38,702 nt of DNA from Mucilaginibacter sp. (GCF_028288105.1 NZ_JAQBOI010000037.1:1-38702), one strand, 5' to 3'; counted from the stretch's first letter, positions 25,479-33,285 are shown. The notes: generated from the letters alone by a model not told the origin. A program made the numbers and translations.

Positions 25479-26360
25479 TTATTTCTTCAGGGCAAGATAC
25501 CTTTTCCCCTGTTCTGATTCCAGGAAGTTTTCGGCATCATCATGGTCGGTTGATATACTCACCGATTCCCATTTTTCCAGTTCGGCTAATTTTGCTGCTT
25601 CAGAATGTTTTACAATGGCCACTGCCTCAGTACCTAATAGTAAATGTAATGGTGGTTGTGGCTGCTCAACAATATCTATCATCACCTTTGCCGCCTTATC
25701 GGGGTCGCCCATTGGGGTAAAACTGCCGCTTTTAAAGAAATTAGCCCGTTGGTTAACCGTATCATAGCCTTCAATTTCCCGGGCATAACCCATCGAGTCG
25801 CCTGCCCAGTCTGTACGGAAACCACCGGGTTCAACACAAATCACTTTAATGTCAAAGGGCGCTACCTCTATAGCCAGGCCTTCGCTAAAGCCGCTTAAAC
25901 CAAACTTAGCTGCCTGGTAAATAGTTACACCACCACTACCTACCCTGCCTCCTATCGAGCTTATTTGCAGAATATGGCCCGAACGTTGTTTACGCATATA
26001 AGGTAATACCGCACGGGTTATTTCAATTGGTGCATACAAATTTGTTTCCAGCTGACTGCGAACCTGTTCGTTAGTAAGGGCCTCAACCGCACCTGTAATA
26101 CCAAAGCCGGCATTGTTTACCAATACATCTATCCTGCCAAAATGGGCAACTGTATCCGCAACCGCCTGGTACACTTCATCGTGTTGTGTAACATCAAGCG
26201 ATATAGGGAATATCTGCTCTGGGTAGCTTTCTACCAGGTCCTTTAATTTATCGGTATTGCGGGCTGTGGCCGCTACTTTATCACCTTTTGCAAGTACTGC
26301 TTCTGTTAGGCTGCGCCCCAATCCGCGGGAGCTGCCTGTTATAAACCAAACTTTTGTCAT
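25479..26360 (-). CDS. SDR family oxidoreductase
   Basis: This 293-residue classical SDR has TGSSRGLG (8-15), NNAG (82-85), Ser134/135 in LQISSIGG and Tyr148/Lys152 in YQAAK. PGGFRTDWAGDSM and a long C-terminal extension fit the subgroup often annotated as SDR or oxidoreductase of unknown substrate. TARNTDKL suggests NADP preference. The upstream region holds a -7 box and a tandem repeat suited to an AraC-type activator. It is 81 bp upstream of the YciI gene on the same strand. Confidence 0.9.
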   Translation of the reverse strand: MTKVWFITGSSRGLGRSLTEAVLAKGDKVAATARNTDKLKDLVESYPEQIFPISLDVTQHDEVYQAVADTVAHFGRIDVLVNNAGFGITGAVEALTNEQVRSQLETNLYAPIEITRAVLPYMRKQRSGHILQISSIGGRVGSGGVTIYQAAKFGLSGFSEGLAIEVAPFDIKVICVEPGGFRTDWAGDSMGYAREIEGYDTVNQRANFFKSGSFTPMGDPDKAAKVMIDIVEQPQPPLHLLLGTEAVAIVKHSEAAKLAELEKWESVSISTDHDDAENFLESEQGKRYLALKK

Positions 26361-26384
26361 TGTTTTATTTGTTTTTGTTTAAGA

Positions 26385-26392
26385 CAAAGGTA
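26385..26392 (-). promoter_or_regulatory. -7 box of the SDR gene
   Basis: TACCTTTG on the minus strand matches TAnnTTTG, 24 bp upstream of ATG 26360. There is no good -33 TTG at the expected distance. That fits a promoter needing an activator bound to the adjacent tandem repeats. Confidence 0.45.
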
Positions 26393-26412
26393 GGTTCTTC
26401 AAGAAGTTTGCG

Positions 26413-26452
26413 CTTTGTTAAAAAGCTCAATTCTCTTTGTTAAAACGTTCAA
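26413..26452. promoter_or_regulatory. Tandem direct repeats, candidate AraC-type activator site
   Basis: CTTTGTTAAAAAGCTCAA (26413-26430) and CTTTGTTAAAACGTTCAA (26435-26452) agree at 16 of 18 positions with a 22-bp period. They lie 21-60 bp upstream of the -7 box, where AraC-type activators usually bind as direct repeats. A short palindrome TTCTTGAAGAA is adjacent on the promoter side. Confidence 0.5.
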
Positions 26453-26486
26453 ACAGGACTAATTTCTCATACTTTAATGTGAAATC

Positions 26487-28646
26487 TTATTTGGGCAAAG
26501 CAAAAGCCACAAAGCTATCGCCTGATCTGGTGTTCATTTTACCACCACCACAGGCAATTACAATATACTGCTTACCATTAATTTCATAAATAGATGGCGT
26601 TGCATATCCGGGGGCCGGCAGGGTAACTTCCCAAAGCAATTTACCAGTCTTTTTATTGAAAGCGCGGAACTTACCATCTTTAGTAGCCGCTATAAACAAT
26701 AAGCCGCCTTTGGTGATAACCGATGCACCATAATTTTCGGTACCCGATTGCTCTTTACCATGCGGAAACTCAGGATCATCACCCAGGGTTTGTTTCCATA
26801 CAAATTTGCCGGTATTTAAATCGATAGCATTCAGCGTACCCCATGGTGGCGATATCGCCGGATAGCCCTCTTTGCTCAGGAACTTGTTGTAGCCCACAAT
26901 TGAATAAGGCACTTTAAAAGCATCATCTTTATGGCTATCCGCATCAACAAATGGTTTTGGTTGCTCTGTTTTGATGCTTAAAATAAATGATGCAATGGCT
27001 TGGCGCTCAACAGATTTCAACTGCCTGAAGGCCGGCATCATCCTCCTGCCCGATTGCAGCAGGGTATCAAACGAAGCCGTGGAGTATTTTTTATTGATAC
27101 TAATAAGTGATGGGAACGTACCCGATCCTTTACGATCTGCTCCGTGGCAGGTCATACAATTGGCTTTGAACAAACGCTGACCGGCCTCCAGATTAGTTTC
27201 ATTAGCAGCAGCTTTGGTTTGAATAGGAATAGCCTGTATCACCCATGCCATTTGATTAGCATTTATGTATAAAATGCCGGTTTCCGGGTCATACGATGGG
27301 CCGCCCCATTCTGCGCCCCCATCTAAACCGGGGAACACTACCGTGCCCTGCAACGATGGTGAATTAAACATATGGTCGTTCTTGTAGCTTCTTAAGGCTT
27401 TTAAGACCTGTTGTTTGGATGAATCAGGTAGATATGGGTTTATCTCTTTTTCTGTCATCAGCTGCCTCATAAAAGGTGCAGGCAGGGTTGGATAGGGTTG
27501 AGTTGATGAAAGCTTCTCACCTACCAGATCGGTAGAGGCTGGTACAGGTTTCTCTAAAATATCATAAACAGGGCTACCAGTAGCCCTGTCGAAGGTGAAC
27601 ACAAAGCCTGATTTTGTAGTAATAGCCACCGCATCGATAGCTAAGCCATCCTTTTTAATAGTTACCAATGCTGGTGCCGAAGGAATATCCCTATCCCAAA
27701 CATCATGGTGAACATCCTGGAAGTACCAAATTAGTTTACCGGTTTTTGCATCTAAGGCCAACAGGCAATCGGCATACAGGTTATTACCCAACCGTTTGCC
27801 CCCATACCAATCATAAGATGCCGACCCTGTACAGCCGTAAACAATCTCTCTTTTTACATCCATACTAAAGCCGCTCCAAACATTTGCGCCACCTATAAAT
27901 TTATAAGCGTTGGGATCGTCCCATGAGTCATAACCATCTTCGCCAGGGTAAGGTATAGTATGAAATATCCAAAGCTGCTTGCCCGTACGCACATTATAAG
28001 CCCGAATATGGCCCGGTGCAGCATGCTGGCCTTCATCTACCCTTGTCCCCGTAATTAGTATATCGTTATAGATAATAGGTGGGGATGAAGAGGTAACAAA
28101 AAGATCTTTCACATCCCGCCCAAGTCCGTCGTGCAGGTCCAGTTTGCCTTTATCGCCAAAACTGTTAACTGTTTTACCGGTAGTAGCATTAATACAATAC
28201 AGGTATGAGCCTGCGGTGTAGAAAATCCTTTTATCGTCCTCATTGCCCCAATAGGCCACACCCCTTGAGTTATTCATTATAAAAAACATGCGCTTATCCT
28301 TGGCCAGCGAATCAAAGGGGTTAAACTGCCATTTCTCTTTACCTGTAGCAGCATCAATGGCAAACAGTTTCATTTTGGGTGTAGTGCCGTACAAAGTACC
28401 GTCAATTACTATGGGGTTACATTGTATTTGCGAGTGGTTAGCCGAGTCGGCATCGCGGGTATGATATGTCCAGGCTACCTGCAATTGTTTAACATTGGTG
28501 GTATCCACCTCGGTTAATGATGAATAATGGATATTCTCGTTAGACCCCTTATACTGAGGCCATGATTTATAATCTTTGTTATGGTTACAGCCACAGGTTA
28601 ATACAAATACAGCAGCCACAAGCGGCAGACCGATAATTTTTTTCAT
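26487..28646 (-). CDS. PQQ-dependent dehydrogenase with inserted cytochrome c domain (lipoprotein)
   Basis: This 719-residue protein has a lipoprotein-like signal (LTCGC, Cys20 or Cys18). Beta-propeller tryptophan motifs recur (AIDAATGKEKWQF, NVRTGKQLWIF, LDAKTGKLIWYFQ, NKKTGKLLWEV). DVHHDVWDRDIPSAPAL (311-327) fits the PQQ-site region. At about 485-560 a cytochrome c domain is inserted within the propeller: CMTCH (497-501) is the heme site and Met536 or Met537 the likely axial ligand. The propeller then resumes. Such enzymes oxidise sugars or alcohols in the periplasm and pass electrons to the respiratory chain. No PQQ synthesis genes are in the window. Transcribed alone. Confidence 0.9.
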   Translation of the reverse strand: MKKIIGLPLVAAVFVLTCGCNHNKDYKSWPQYKGSNENIHYSSLTEVDTTNVKQLQVAWTYHTRDADSANHSQIQCNPIVIDGTLYGTTPKMKLFAIDAATGKEKWQFNPFDSLAKDKRMFFIMNNSRGVAYWGNEDDKRIFYTAGSYLYCINATTGKTVNSFGDKGKLDLHDGLGRDVKDLFVTSSSPPIIYNDILITGTRVDEGQHAAPGHIRAYNVRTGKQLWIFHTIPYPGEDGYDSWDDPNAYKFIGGANVWSGFSMDVKREIVYGCTGSASYDWYGGKRLGNNLYADCLLALDAKTGKLIWYFQDVHHDVWDRDIPSAPALVTIKKDGLAIDAVAITTKSGFVFTFDRATGSPVYDILEKPVPASTDLVGEKLSSTQPYPTLPAPFMRQLMTEKEINPYLPDSSKQQVLKALRSYKNDHMFNSPSLQGTVVFPGLDGGAEWGGPSYDPETGILYINANQMAWVIQAIPIQTKAAANETNLEAGQRLFKANCMTCHGADRKGSGTFPSLISINKKYSTASFDTLLQSGRRMMPAFRQLKSVERQAIASFILSIKTEQPKPFVDADSHKDDAFKVPYSIVGYNKFLSKEGYPAISPPWGTLNAIDLNTGKFVWKQTLGDDPEFPHGKEQSGTENYGASVITKGGLLFIAATKDGKFRAFNKKTGKLLWEVTLPAPGYATPSIYEINGKQYIVIACGGGKMNTRSGDSFVAFALPK

Positions 28647-28652
28647 TTATAA

Positions 28653-28669
28653 TTGGTTAGGTCAACCAA
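28653..28669. promoter_or_regulatory. TTGGTT-N5-AACCAA inverted repeat in the PQQ dehydrogenase leader
   Basis: Perfect 6-bp arms (28653-28658, 28664-28669) with a 5-bp spacer lie 7 bp upstream of the start codon. The size fits an operator half-site pair, but the repeat is short and could also be a leader hairpin. Confidence 0.3.
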
Positions 28670-28764
28670 GATAAATATAAATTTTGTAGTGCGAATTACT
28701 GCTTGCTTAATCTCAGGATTTCACATCCACTCACGCGGATTAGTGAAAAGCTAAAGCTGAAAGC

Positions 28765-28790
28765 AAAAAGCCGCTGATCAAAGCGGCTTT
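28765..28790 (-). terminator. Rho-independent terminator of the GNAT gene
   Basis: On the minus strand AAAGCCGCT, a 6-nt loop, AGCGGCTTT and a U run ending near 28765 form a 9-bp stem terminator. It lies 21 bp after the GNAT stop. Confidence 0.8.
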
Positions 28791-28811
28791 ATAAGGTTAG
28801 TTTATTTGTAT

Positions 28812-29243
28812 TTACTTGTCCTTTATAACAAGGTCGTTCACATCATCCAGCAGGAAACAATGTGTAAAATTTGTCATTCCTGTTTTGGGATAATAGTTTA
28901 CAGCGGCAGGTGCAGCAAGTAATATTAACTTGGCTTGTGGCGACTGCCTTTTTGTTTCGGCTATTAAACGAACACCGATACCCATTTTCTGATATGCTTC
29001 ATCAACCGCCAGATCTGACAGATAAGTGCAGAAACCAAAATCGGTTAACGCCCGCGATACCCCTACCAGTTTACCATCTATACGGGCGGTTACTATCAGG
29101 TTGGCATTTTGCAGCATTGCCTGTATGCGGTGGGCATCATTAATTGGCCTGCGCTCGCCCAGGGTGCTACGGCTTAGTACATCAATAAACTCATCTGGAC
29201 TAAGTGTTAATTCGCGCTGAAATACAACTTCTGGAATGGACAT
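28812..29243 (-). CDS. GNAT family N-acetyltransferase
   Basis: This 143-residue protein has the GNAT fold: a beta strand LIVTARIDGKLVGVSRAL, then YLSDLAVDEAYQKMGIGVRLI, where QKMGIG is acetyl-CoA motif A. LLAAPAAVNYYPKTGM is typical motif B. The substrate is unknown. It is monocistronic, with a 223-bp upstream spacer that has no recognisable operator, and is closed by the terminator at 28765-28790. Confidence 0.9.
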   Translation of the reverse strand: MSIPEVVFQRELTLSPDEFIDVLSRSTLGERRPINDAHRIQAMLQNANLIVTARIDGKLVGVSRALTDFGFCTYLSDLAVDEAYQKMGIGVRLIAETKRQSPQAKLILLAAPAAVNYYPKTGMTNFTHCFLLDDVNDLVIKDK

Positions 29244-29466
29244 TTTTAGGCGTTTAAATTATGATTGAAACTATTTAATAGTGATACTTCAAATTTTATA
29301 ATTCTGCTAATAAGTTATATAGTCCAATAAATATAAACGCTTTAGTCCAGATATAAGAAGGGGGGCAACTGCGGTGCCCTTATGTATTCCGTACTTGAGT
29401 TATTTGGTTACGGTTTTAGTTCTAAAGCGACCCAATAGATATTCCCTTACTATTCGAATCAACTAA

Positions 29467-30327
29467 TTAACTCTTTTTTAATGCATTGAGCCAGTCGCTT
29501 TTAAATACGGAGGGATTTTTCCCAACTATTTTATTAAACAGTTTATTAAAATAGGATAAGCTCTCAAATCCAATTGCGTAACAGGTTTCGGTAATATTGC
29601 TTCCCTGCATTATCAGATTCTTGGCACGCTCTATTCTGTACTGGTTCACAAAATCGGTAAACGTCATGTTGGTTTGCCTTTTAAAATAACGGCAAAAGGC
29701 GGCAGTAGTAAGGTGCACTTTGGCAGCAACCACATTAACATCGGGCTTTTGGTGATAGTTGGCATCTATATATTCATAAATGGCCCCCATTCTTATCTTA
29801 TCCTTTAAAATAAACTCTTTGCTACTTTGGTCTGTATTCAATATTTCTGTATCTGCCGAATGGGCAAGCAGGTTAAAAATATCTATCAGTTCCATCAACT
29901 GCTTGTAAGAACTTAAGCCATTTAATTGTTTTAACCTCTCCACTACCCTGGCCTTCGTTTCGCCGCTAAAGGCAATACCATGGTCGGCCTGTTTAAATAA
30001 ACGGTGTATAGCCGTAAACTCGGGCGATGTACCAATCGCAGCACCCAAAAAATCAGTCCGTAGCTGTATCACTATCTGGTGATAATCGCTCCTGAGGCGG
30101 TAATCAAAATTAAGATGGGGAAGATTACTGCCGATGAATACCAGATCGCTTTGGGTATAACCGGATATATGCGAGCCTACATGGCGGATACCGGCATCGG
30201 CTTCTACATATACCAACTCAAACTCGGGGTGATAATGCCACAGAAAGGTGTTGCGGAGCCGTGGCGAGAAAAGCTTAAAAGACTTACCCGGCTCAAACTC
30301 TATCCGTTCTAATTGTATCTTATCCAT
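29467..30327 (-). CDS. AraC family regulator divergent from dioxygenase gene
   Basis: This protein has 286 residues from ATG 30327 (MDKIQLERIEFEPG); an in-frame extension to 30393 would enter the divergent promoter region. The N-terminal cupin (FLWHYHPEFELVYVEADAGIRHVGSHI) includes several His residues. The C-terminal HTH pair begins near VAAKVHLTTAAFCRYFKRQ and ends ITETCYAIGFESLSYFNKLF. The divergent phytanoyl-CoA dioxygenase-like gene is the natural target. Confidence 0.9.
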   Translation of the reverse strand: MDKIQLERIEFEPGKSFKLFSPRLRNTFLWHYHPEFELVYVEADAGIRHVGSHISGYTQSDLVFIGSNLPHLNFDYRLRSDYHQIVIQLRTDFLGAAIGTSPEFTAIHRLFKQADHGIAFSGETKARVVERLKQLNGLSSYKQLMELIDIFNLLAHSADTEILNTDQSSKEFILKDKIRMGAIYEYIDANYHQKPDVNVVAAKVHLTTAAFCRYFKRQTNMTFTDFVNQYRIERAKNLIMQGSNITETCYAIGFESLSYFNKLFNKIVGKNPSVFKSDWLNALKKS

Positions 30328-30404
30328 CCCCTGTTGTCTTATTATAACACATAAATCTATAAATAAAATCAATACAGAGCAAATATTGGTCATTAGGCAG
30401 AATA

Positions 30405-30432
30405 TTGAGGCTTATTACCGGCTGTACCTTTG
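30405..30432 (+). promoter_or_regulatory. Promoter of the dioxygenase gene
   Basis: TTG (30405-30407), a 17-nt spacer and TACCTTTG (30425-30432) match the Bacteroidota -33/-7 promoter. The predicted start is near 30438, giving a 16-nt leader to ATG 30454. AATATTG occurs twice, at 30382-30388 and 30401-30407, with the second copy overlapping the -33 box. Confidence 0.55.
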
Positions 30433-30453
30433 AATTATCAAACCAATTAAATT

Positions 30454-31434
30454 ATGAAAACAGAAACTATGACACCAACAATGACACCGGCCATGAAAGC
30501 TAATGAAGCACATAAGGTTATACCGGGCAACCCATCAACCGCAACATCAAGCCAAATAAAACTTAATGACCGCAGCAATGGCAAGCCACTGCAAATACTA
30601 AGCGAGGCTGATTGGAAGTTTTGGGTAGATAATGGCTATGTGATCATAAAAAACGCCGTCCCCAAAGAACAGGTAGAAAAGCTGGCCAGTTACCTTTGGG
30701 AATATGAAGGCAAGGATGCTAACGATATAGAAAGTTGGTACAAGAAGCCCAACGCGCAAATGCAAATGGCCGAACTGAATAATACCGGTATGGTAGAGAT
30801 ATACAATCACCAGTTTATGTGGGATAACCGCCAGTTCCCGAAAGTGCATAAGGCTTTTGCCGATGTTTGGGGAACCGAAAAACTATGGGTAACCATTGAC
30901 CGTGCTAATCTCAATTTCCCGCTGAGGCCCGGCTTTGAATATAAAGGGTTTATCCATTGGGATTATGACCCCGAAACCCGGCCGCAGAACGTACAGGGCG
31001 TACTGGCACTGGCCGACCAAACCGATGAAACTATGGGAGGCTTTCAATGTGTACCCGAATTGTATCGTACCTACGATACCTGGAAACTAACACAGCCCGA
31101 TGACCGAGACCATTACAAACCGGATACTACAGGTTTTGAAATTGAAAAGGTAAAGCTGGAAGCTGGTGACCTGTTGATATTTAACAGCCTTGAACCGCAC
31201 GGCATACGTGCAAATACCAGCGGCAATAAGGTACGCATTGCACAATACATTTCTATGATGCCGGCGCAGGAAGAGAACGAGGAGTTAAGACAATGGCGCA
31301 TTAACAGTTGGCAGGGCCGCGAAGCCATGCAGGGTTATGCTTTCCCTGGCGACCCAATGGAACGGGAGAAAAAGAACCCGGTTGCAGAACTTTCGCCCTT
31401 AGGAAAAAAGTTACTGGGGTTAGATAAATGGTAA
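30454..31434 (+). CDS. Phytanoyl-CoA dioxygenase (PhyH) family Fe(II)/2-oxoglutarate oxygenase
   Basis: This 326-residue protein carries the facial triad candidates His168 and Asp170 (FIHWDYDP) and His249 (SLEPHG), with Arg252 or Arg261 for 2-oxoglutarate. The leading 35 residues are Thr/Pro-rich and low-complexity. The family hydroxylates diverse small molecules, not only phytanoyl-CoA, so the substrate is open. Its promoter is adjacent to the divergent AraC gene, suggesting substrate-inducible expression. Confidence 0.86.
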   Translation: MKTETMTPTMTPAMKANEAHKVIPGNPSTATSSQIKLNDRSNGKPLQILSEADWKFWVDNGYVIIKNAVPKEQVEKLASYLWEYEGKDANDIESWYKKPNAQMQMAELNNTGMVEIYNHQFMWDNRQFPKVHKAFADVWGTEKLWVTIDRANLNFPLRPGFEYKGFIHWDYDPETRPQNVQGVLALADQTDETMGGFQCVPELYRTYDTWKLTQPDDRDHYKPDTTGFEIEKVKLEAGDLLIFNSLEPHGIRANTSGNKVRIAQYISMMPAQEENEELRQWRINSWQGREAMQGYAFPGDPMEREKKNPVAELSPLGKKLLGLDKW

Positions 31435-31446
31435 TTTATTTATGCA

Positions 31447-31483
31447 GGAAAGCCCGTGCAGATGCACAGGCTTTCCTTATTTT
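31447..31483. terminator. Bidirectional-type terminator between dioxygenase and MarR genes
   Basis: GGAAAGCC (31447-31454) and GGCTTTCC (31469-31476), extended inward by GTGCA/TGCAC across one mismatch, form a 13-of-14-bp stem followed on + by TTATTTT. It overlaps the MarR stop and ends the + strand dioxygenase transcript. Confidence 0.75.
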
Positions 31484-31902
31484 AACGAGATGCAGAGCTT
31501 CTGCAGGTTCTCGCGAAATTTTTGATAGTTGGCAATACCCAGCCTACTTTCCCATTGGCGTTCAAAATCGTAATTTATTTGCCGGCTCATTTTTTTCAAG
31601 GCTGTGCCTTTATCAGTCAGAAAAAACAACACCCCCCTTTTATCCCTGCTATCGGCCTCCCGTTTTAAGTACCCCCAGTCTTCTAATTGATAAACCAATG
31701 CACTCATAGATTGCTTGGTTATTTTGGCGTGCCCGGCCAGTTCGGTAATACGCGAGCCTTCTTCATATATATATTGGAAGATATATCCATGCGATGGTCG
31801 TATTTCCGGGAAGCCGGCAATGTTAAGCTGTGTATGCAGGTTAATTACCAGATCATCCAATAAGCTTTTTAAATGCGTACCAATGTTTTTACTATCATCC
31901 AT
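31477..31902 (-). CDS. MarR family transcriptional regulator
   Basis: This 141-residue winged-helix regulator has the MarR core RITELAGHAKITKQSMSALVYQLEDWGYLKREADSRDKRGVLFFLTDKG. Flanking dimerisation helices complete the fold. The start is ATG 31902. It is a single gene whose upstream neighbour is only a remnant of a VOC gene, so its former target may have been lost. The stop codon lies in the dioxygenase terminator. Confidence 0.92.
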   Translation of the reverse strand: MDDSKNIGTHLKSLLDDLVINLHTQLNIAGFPEIRPSHGYIFQYIYEEGSRITELAGHAKITKQSMSALVYQLEDWGYLKREADSRDKRGVLFFLTDKGTALKKMSRQINYDFERQWESRLGIANYQKFRENLQKLCISLK

Positions 31903-31912
31903 AATTTATTTA

Positions 31913-31920
31913 CAAATATA
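31913..31920 (-). promoter_or_regulatory. -7 box of the MarR gene
   Basis: TATATTTG on the minus strand is an exact TAnnTTTG match only 10 bp upstream of the MarR ATG. It implies a very short, nearly leaderless mRNA. No clear -33 TTG. Confidence 0.35.
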
Positions 31921-31946
31921 GTAAGGATGGCTGACTTTGAAGCATT

Positions 31947-32063
31947 AACCTGGTAGATCTGGATCCAGTTGCCGCAGGTATCGTTAAACACAGCCTGTGT
32001 TACCGGGCTAGATTGTTTTGGCGGGCCTTTAAGCTCTACGCCTAAACCGGTAAGCCGCTTAGG
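31947..32063 (-). pseudogene. Remnant of a VOC/glyoxalase family gene (C-terminal fragment)
   Basis: The minus-strand frame encodes RLTGLGVELKGPPKQ, then AVFNDTCGNWIQIYQ. This is the characteristic C-terminal end of a glyoxalase/bleomycin-resistance (VOC) protein, including the Glu-site region before GNWIQIY. Only about 38 of the usual 120 or so codons remain. The DUF4199 stop codon overlaps its upstream end. Downstream the frame runs without a native stop into the MarR promoter. It has no credible start codon or N-terminal half, so it is a deletion remnant, probably non-functional. Confidence 0.65.
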
Positions 32064-32598
32064 CAACTGCCACGTTGCCGCTTTTTGCCTTACGTTTTAA
32101 TATAAATGCGGTAATAAGAGACACGATCAGCCCTACAGGTAATATTTCCATATATGTAAAAAGCACAACCCATATAAAGGAACTGTACATACGCTTCATA
32201 TAGCTTATCTCTTTTACTTTAGCAGCAATATCGGCGGCACTTGCACCACTGCTTTGTGCCTTCGCCATTTCGTGTGCCGCGTACTTGTCCATAAAATCGG
32301 GCATGAAGAGGTAATAATCTATCAGCCATGCCAGCACATACATAGTTGAAGCTATGAGGGATATGTATAAGCCTATTTTAAAAGCCTTACCAAAACTGAT
32401 GACACCATTATTGTACTTATCGCGATAGTTTTTAACGCCAACAAAAATAAGAGAAAAGGCAAGTAACATTGAGGCATAGCCCAATATCATATTGCCATCG
32501 TGATTGCCACTCTTATAGCACCATGCCATGCCGATAACCATCAAAACCGATACAATAAGCCCGGATATTAATCCAAATACAATTACATTCTTCTTCAT
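32059..32598 (-). CDS. DUF4199 domain-containing membrane protein
   Basis: This 179-residue protein has four hydrophobic helices (about 6-28, 37-54, 72-95, 142-167). The DUF4199 pattern is seen in YRDKYNNGVISFGKAFKIGLYISLIAS and the YLFMPDFMDKYAAHEM segment. The basic tail KRKAKSGNVAVA is cytoplasmic. Function is unknown. It lies 107 bp downstream of the membrane-anchored LuxR gene, a neighbour pairing I recall as common in Bacteroidota, with repeated palindromic motifs in between. Confidence 0.85.
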   Translation of the reverse strand: MKKNVIVFGLISGLIVSVLMVIGMAWCYKSGNHDGNMILGYASMLLAFSLIFVGVKNYRDKYNNGVISFGKAFKIGLYISLIASTMYVLAWLIDYYLFMPDFMDKYAAHEMAKAQSSGASAADIAAKVKEISYMKRMYSSFIWVVLFTYMEILPVGLIVSLITAFILKRKAKSGNVAVA

Positions 32599-32651
32599 TG
32601 TTTTAAGTTTTATGGCTCAAAGTTGCCTTATCGCATTCGCTTTTTGCTCAT

Positions 32652-32701
32652 ACTTTAGGGTGATTTTAATAAAAATAGGCATTTTCACACTAAAGGGTGA
32701 T
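32652..32701. promoter_or_regulatory. Paired CAyACTwwAGGGTG motifs between LuxR and DUF4199 genes
   Basis: The sites CATACTTTAGGGTG and CACACTAAAGGGTG include the 13-mers at 32652-32664 and 32689-32701, which match at 11 of 13 positions, 37 bp apart. Each 14-mer is an imperfect palindrome, CA-ACT / AG-GTG type. They lie directly upstream of the DUF4199 gene and after the LuxR stop, so they are good candidates for LuxR-family binding sites. Confidence 0.45.
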
Positions 32702-32705
32702 AGTG

Positions 32706-33176
32706 TTATTGTATTAGGTTTAACTTTTTGGCTTTATCAATTGCCTGGGTACGGCGCTCTACTTCCAGCTTTTCAAAAACTTTTGATGAATGTGTTTTAA
32801 TAGTGTTTAACGATACAAATAAACGCTCTGCAATTTGGTGGTTGCTCAAGCCTTCGGCCATAAGCTGCAATACTTCCAGTTCGCGCTTGCTTAAGCCAAG
32901 CCGGGTTAATTCATTTGTATTTAAAATAAAAGCGTCGTTCTTTACAAAAATTTCTTTTTCTACGATAATCGTGGTAGTTTTTGGCTTTGTTAACTTAACT
33001 GCCAGCCAAATGCCTAACAAAGTAAAAATTATTGCTAAAGCGCCTGCATATAGTTCAAATGCGTGGTCAACAATAATAAAACGCCATTCCAGCCATTTCA
33101 TTAATAATAATAAAACAGCCAGCGATACACCGTAAAGTATTACAGACCTGTTACGTAGCCAAAAATTCAAAGTCAT
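32706..33176 (-). CDS. Membrane-anchored LuxR-type HTH regulator
   Basis: This 156-residue protein has two N-terminal membrane helices (about 12-28 and 43-61), a short linker (KPKTTTIIVEKEIFVKN), and a C-terminal GerE/LuxR HTH (about 93-152; LSKRELEVLQLMAEGLSNHQIAERLFVSLNTIKTHSSKVF). There is no receiver domain. The HTH is therefore tethered to the inner membrane, unusual for this class. Pairing with the membrane protein DUF4199 suggests that the two interact; that is inference. Confidence 0.88.
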   Translation of the reverse strand: MTLNFWLRNRSVILYGVSLAVLLLLMKWLEWRFIIVDHAFELYAGALAIIFTLLGIWLAVKLTKPKTTTIIVEKEIFVKNDAFILNTNELTRLGLSKRELEVLQLMAEGLSNHQIAERLFVSLNTIKTHSSKVFEKLEVERRTQAIDKAKKLNLIQ

Positions 33177-33285
33177 TTACGCCTAATTGATGTTTAAAAA
33201 TAACATAATTGACGACGTAATCAAAAACAGAAAGAAACAGGCTTAAAACTCTTCTTCTATAAAGCCTTATTTATAAAAAGGCGTG

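Noticed and set aside
29361..29380. GGGCA-N7-TGCCC hairpin downstream of the AraC gene
   Set aside because: A 5-bp stem without a U tract, 87 bp from the stop, is too weak to call a terminator.
30328..30393. N-terminal extension of the AraC regulator
   Set aside because: The added hydrophobic residues are not part of the family and intrude on the divergent spacer.
31957..31968. CTGGATCCAG palindrome in the VOC remnant
   Set aside because: It falls within codons of the former VOC reading frame, so it is explained by coding sequence.
33247..33285. GCCTT/AAGGC hairpin after the HATPase gene
   Set aside because: A 5-bp stem with a long AU-rich loop does not support a terminator call, though an operon end is expected here.
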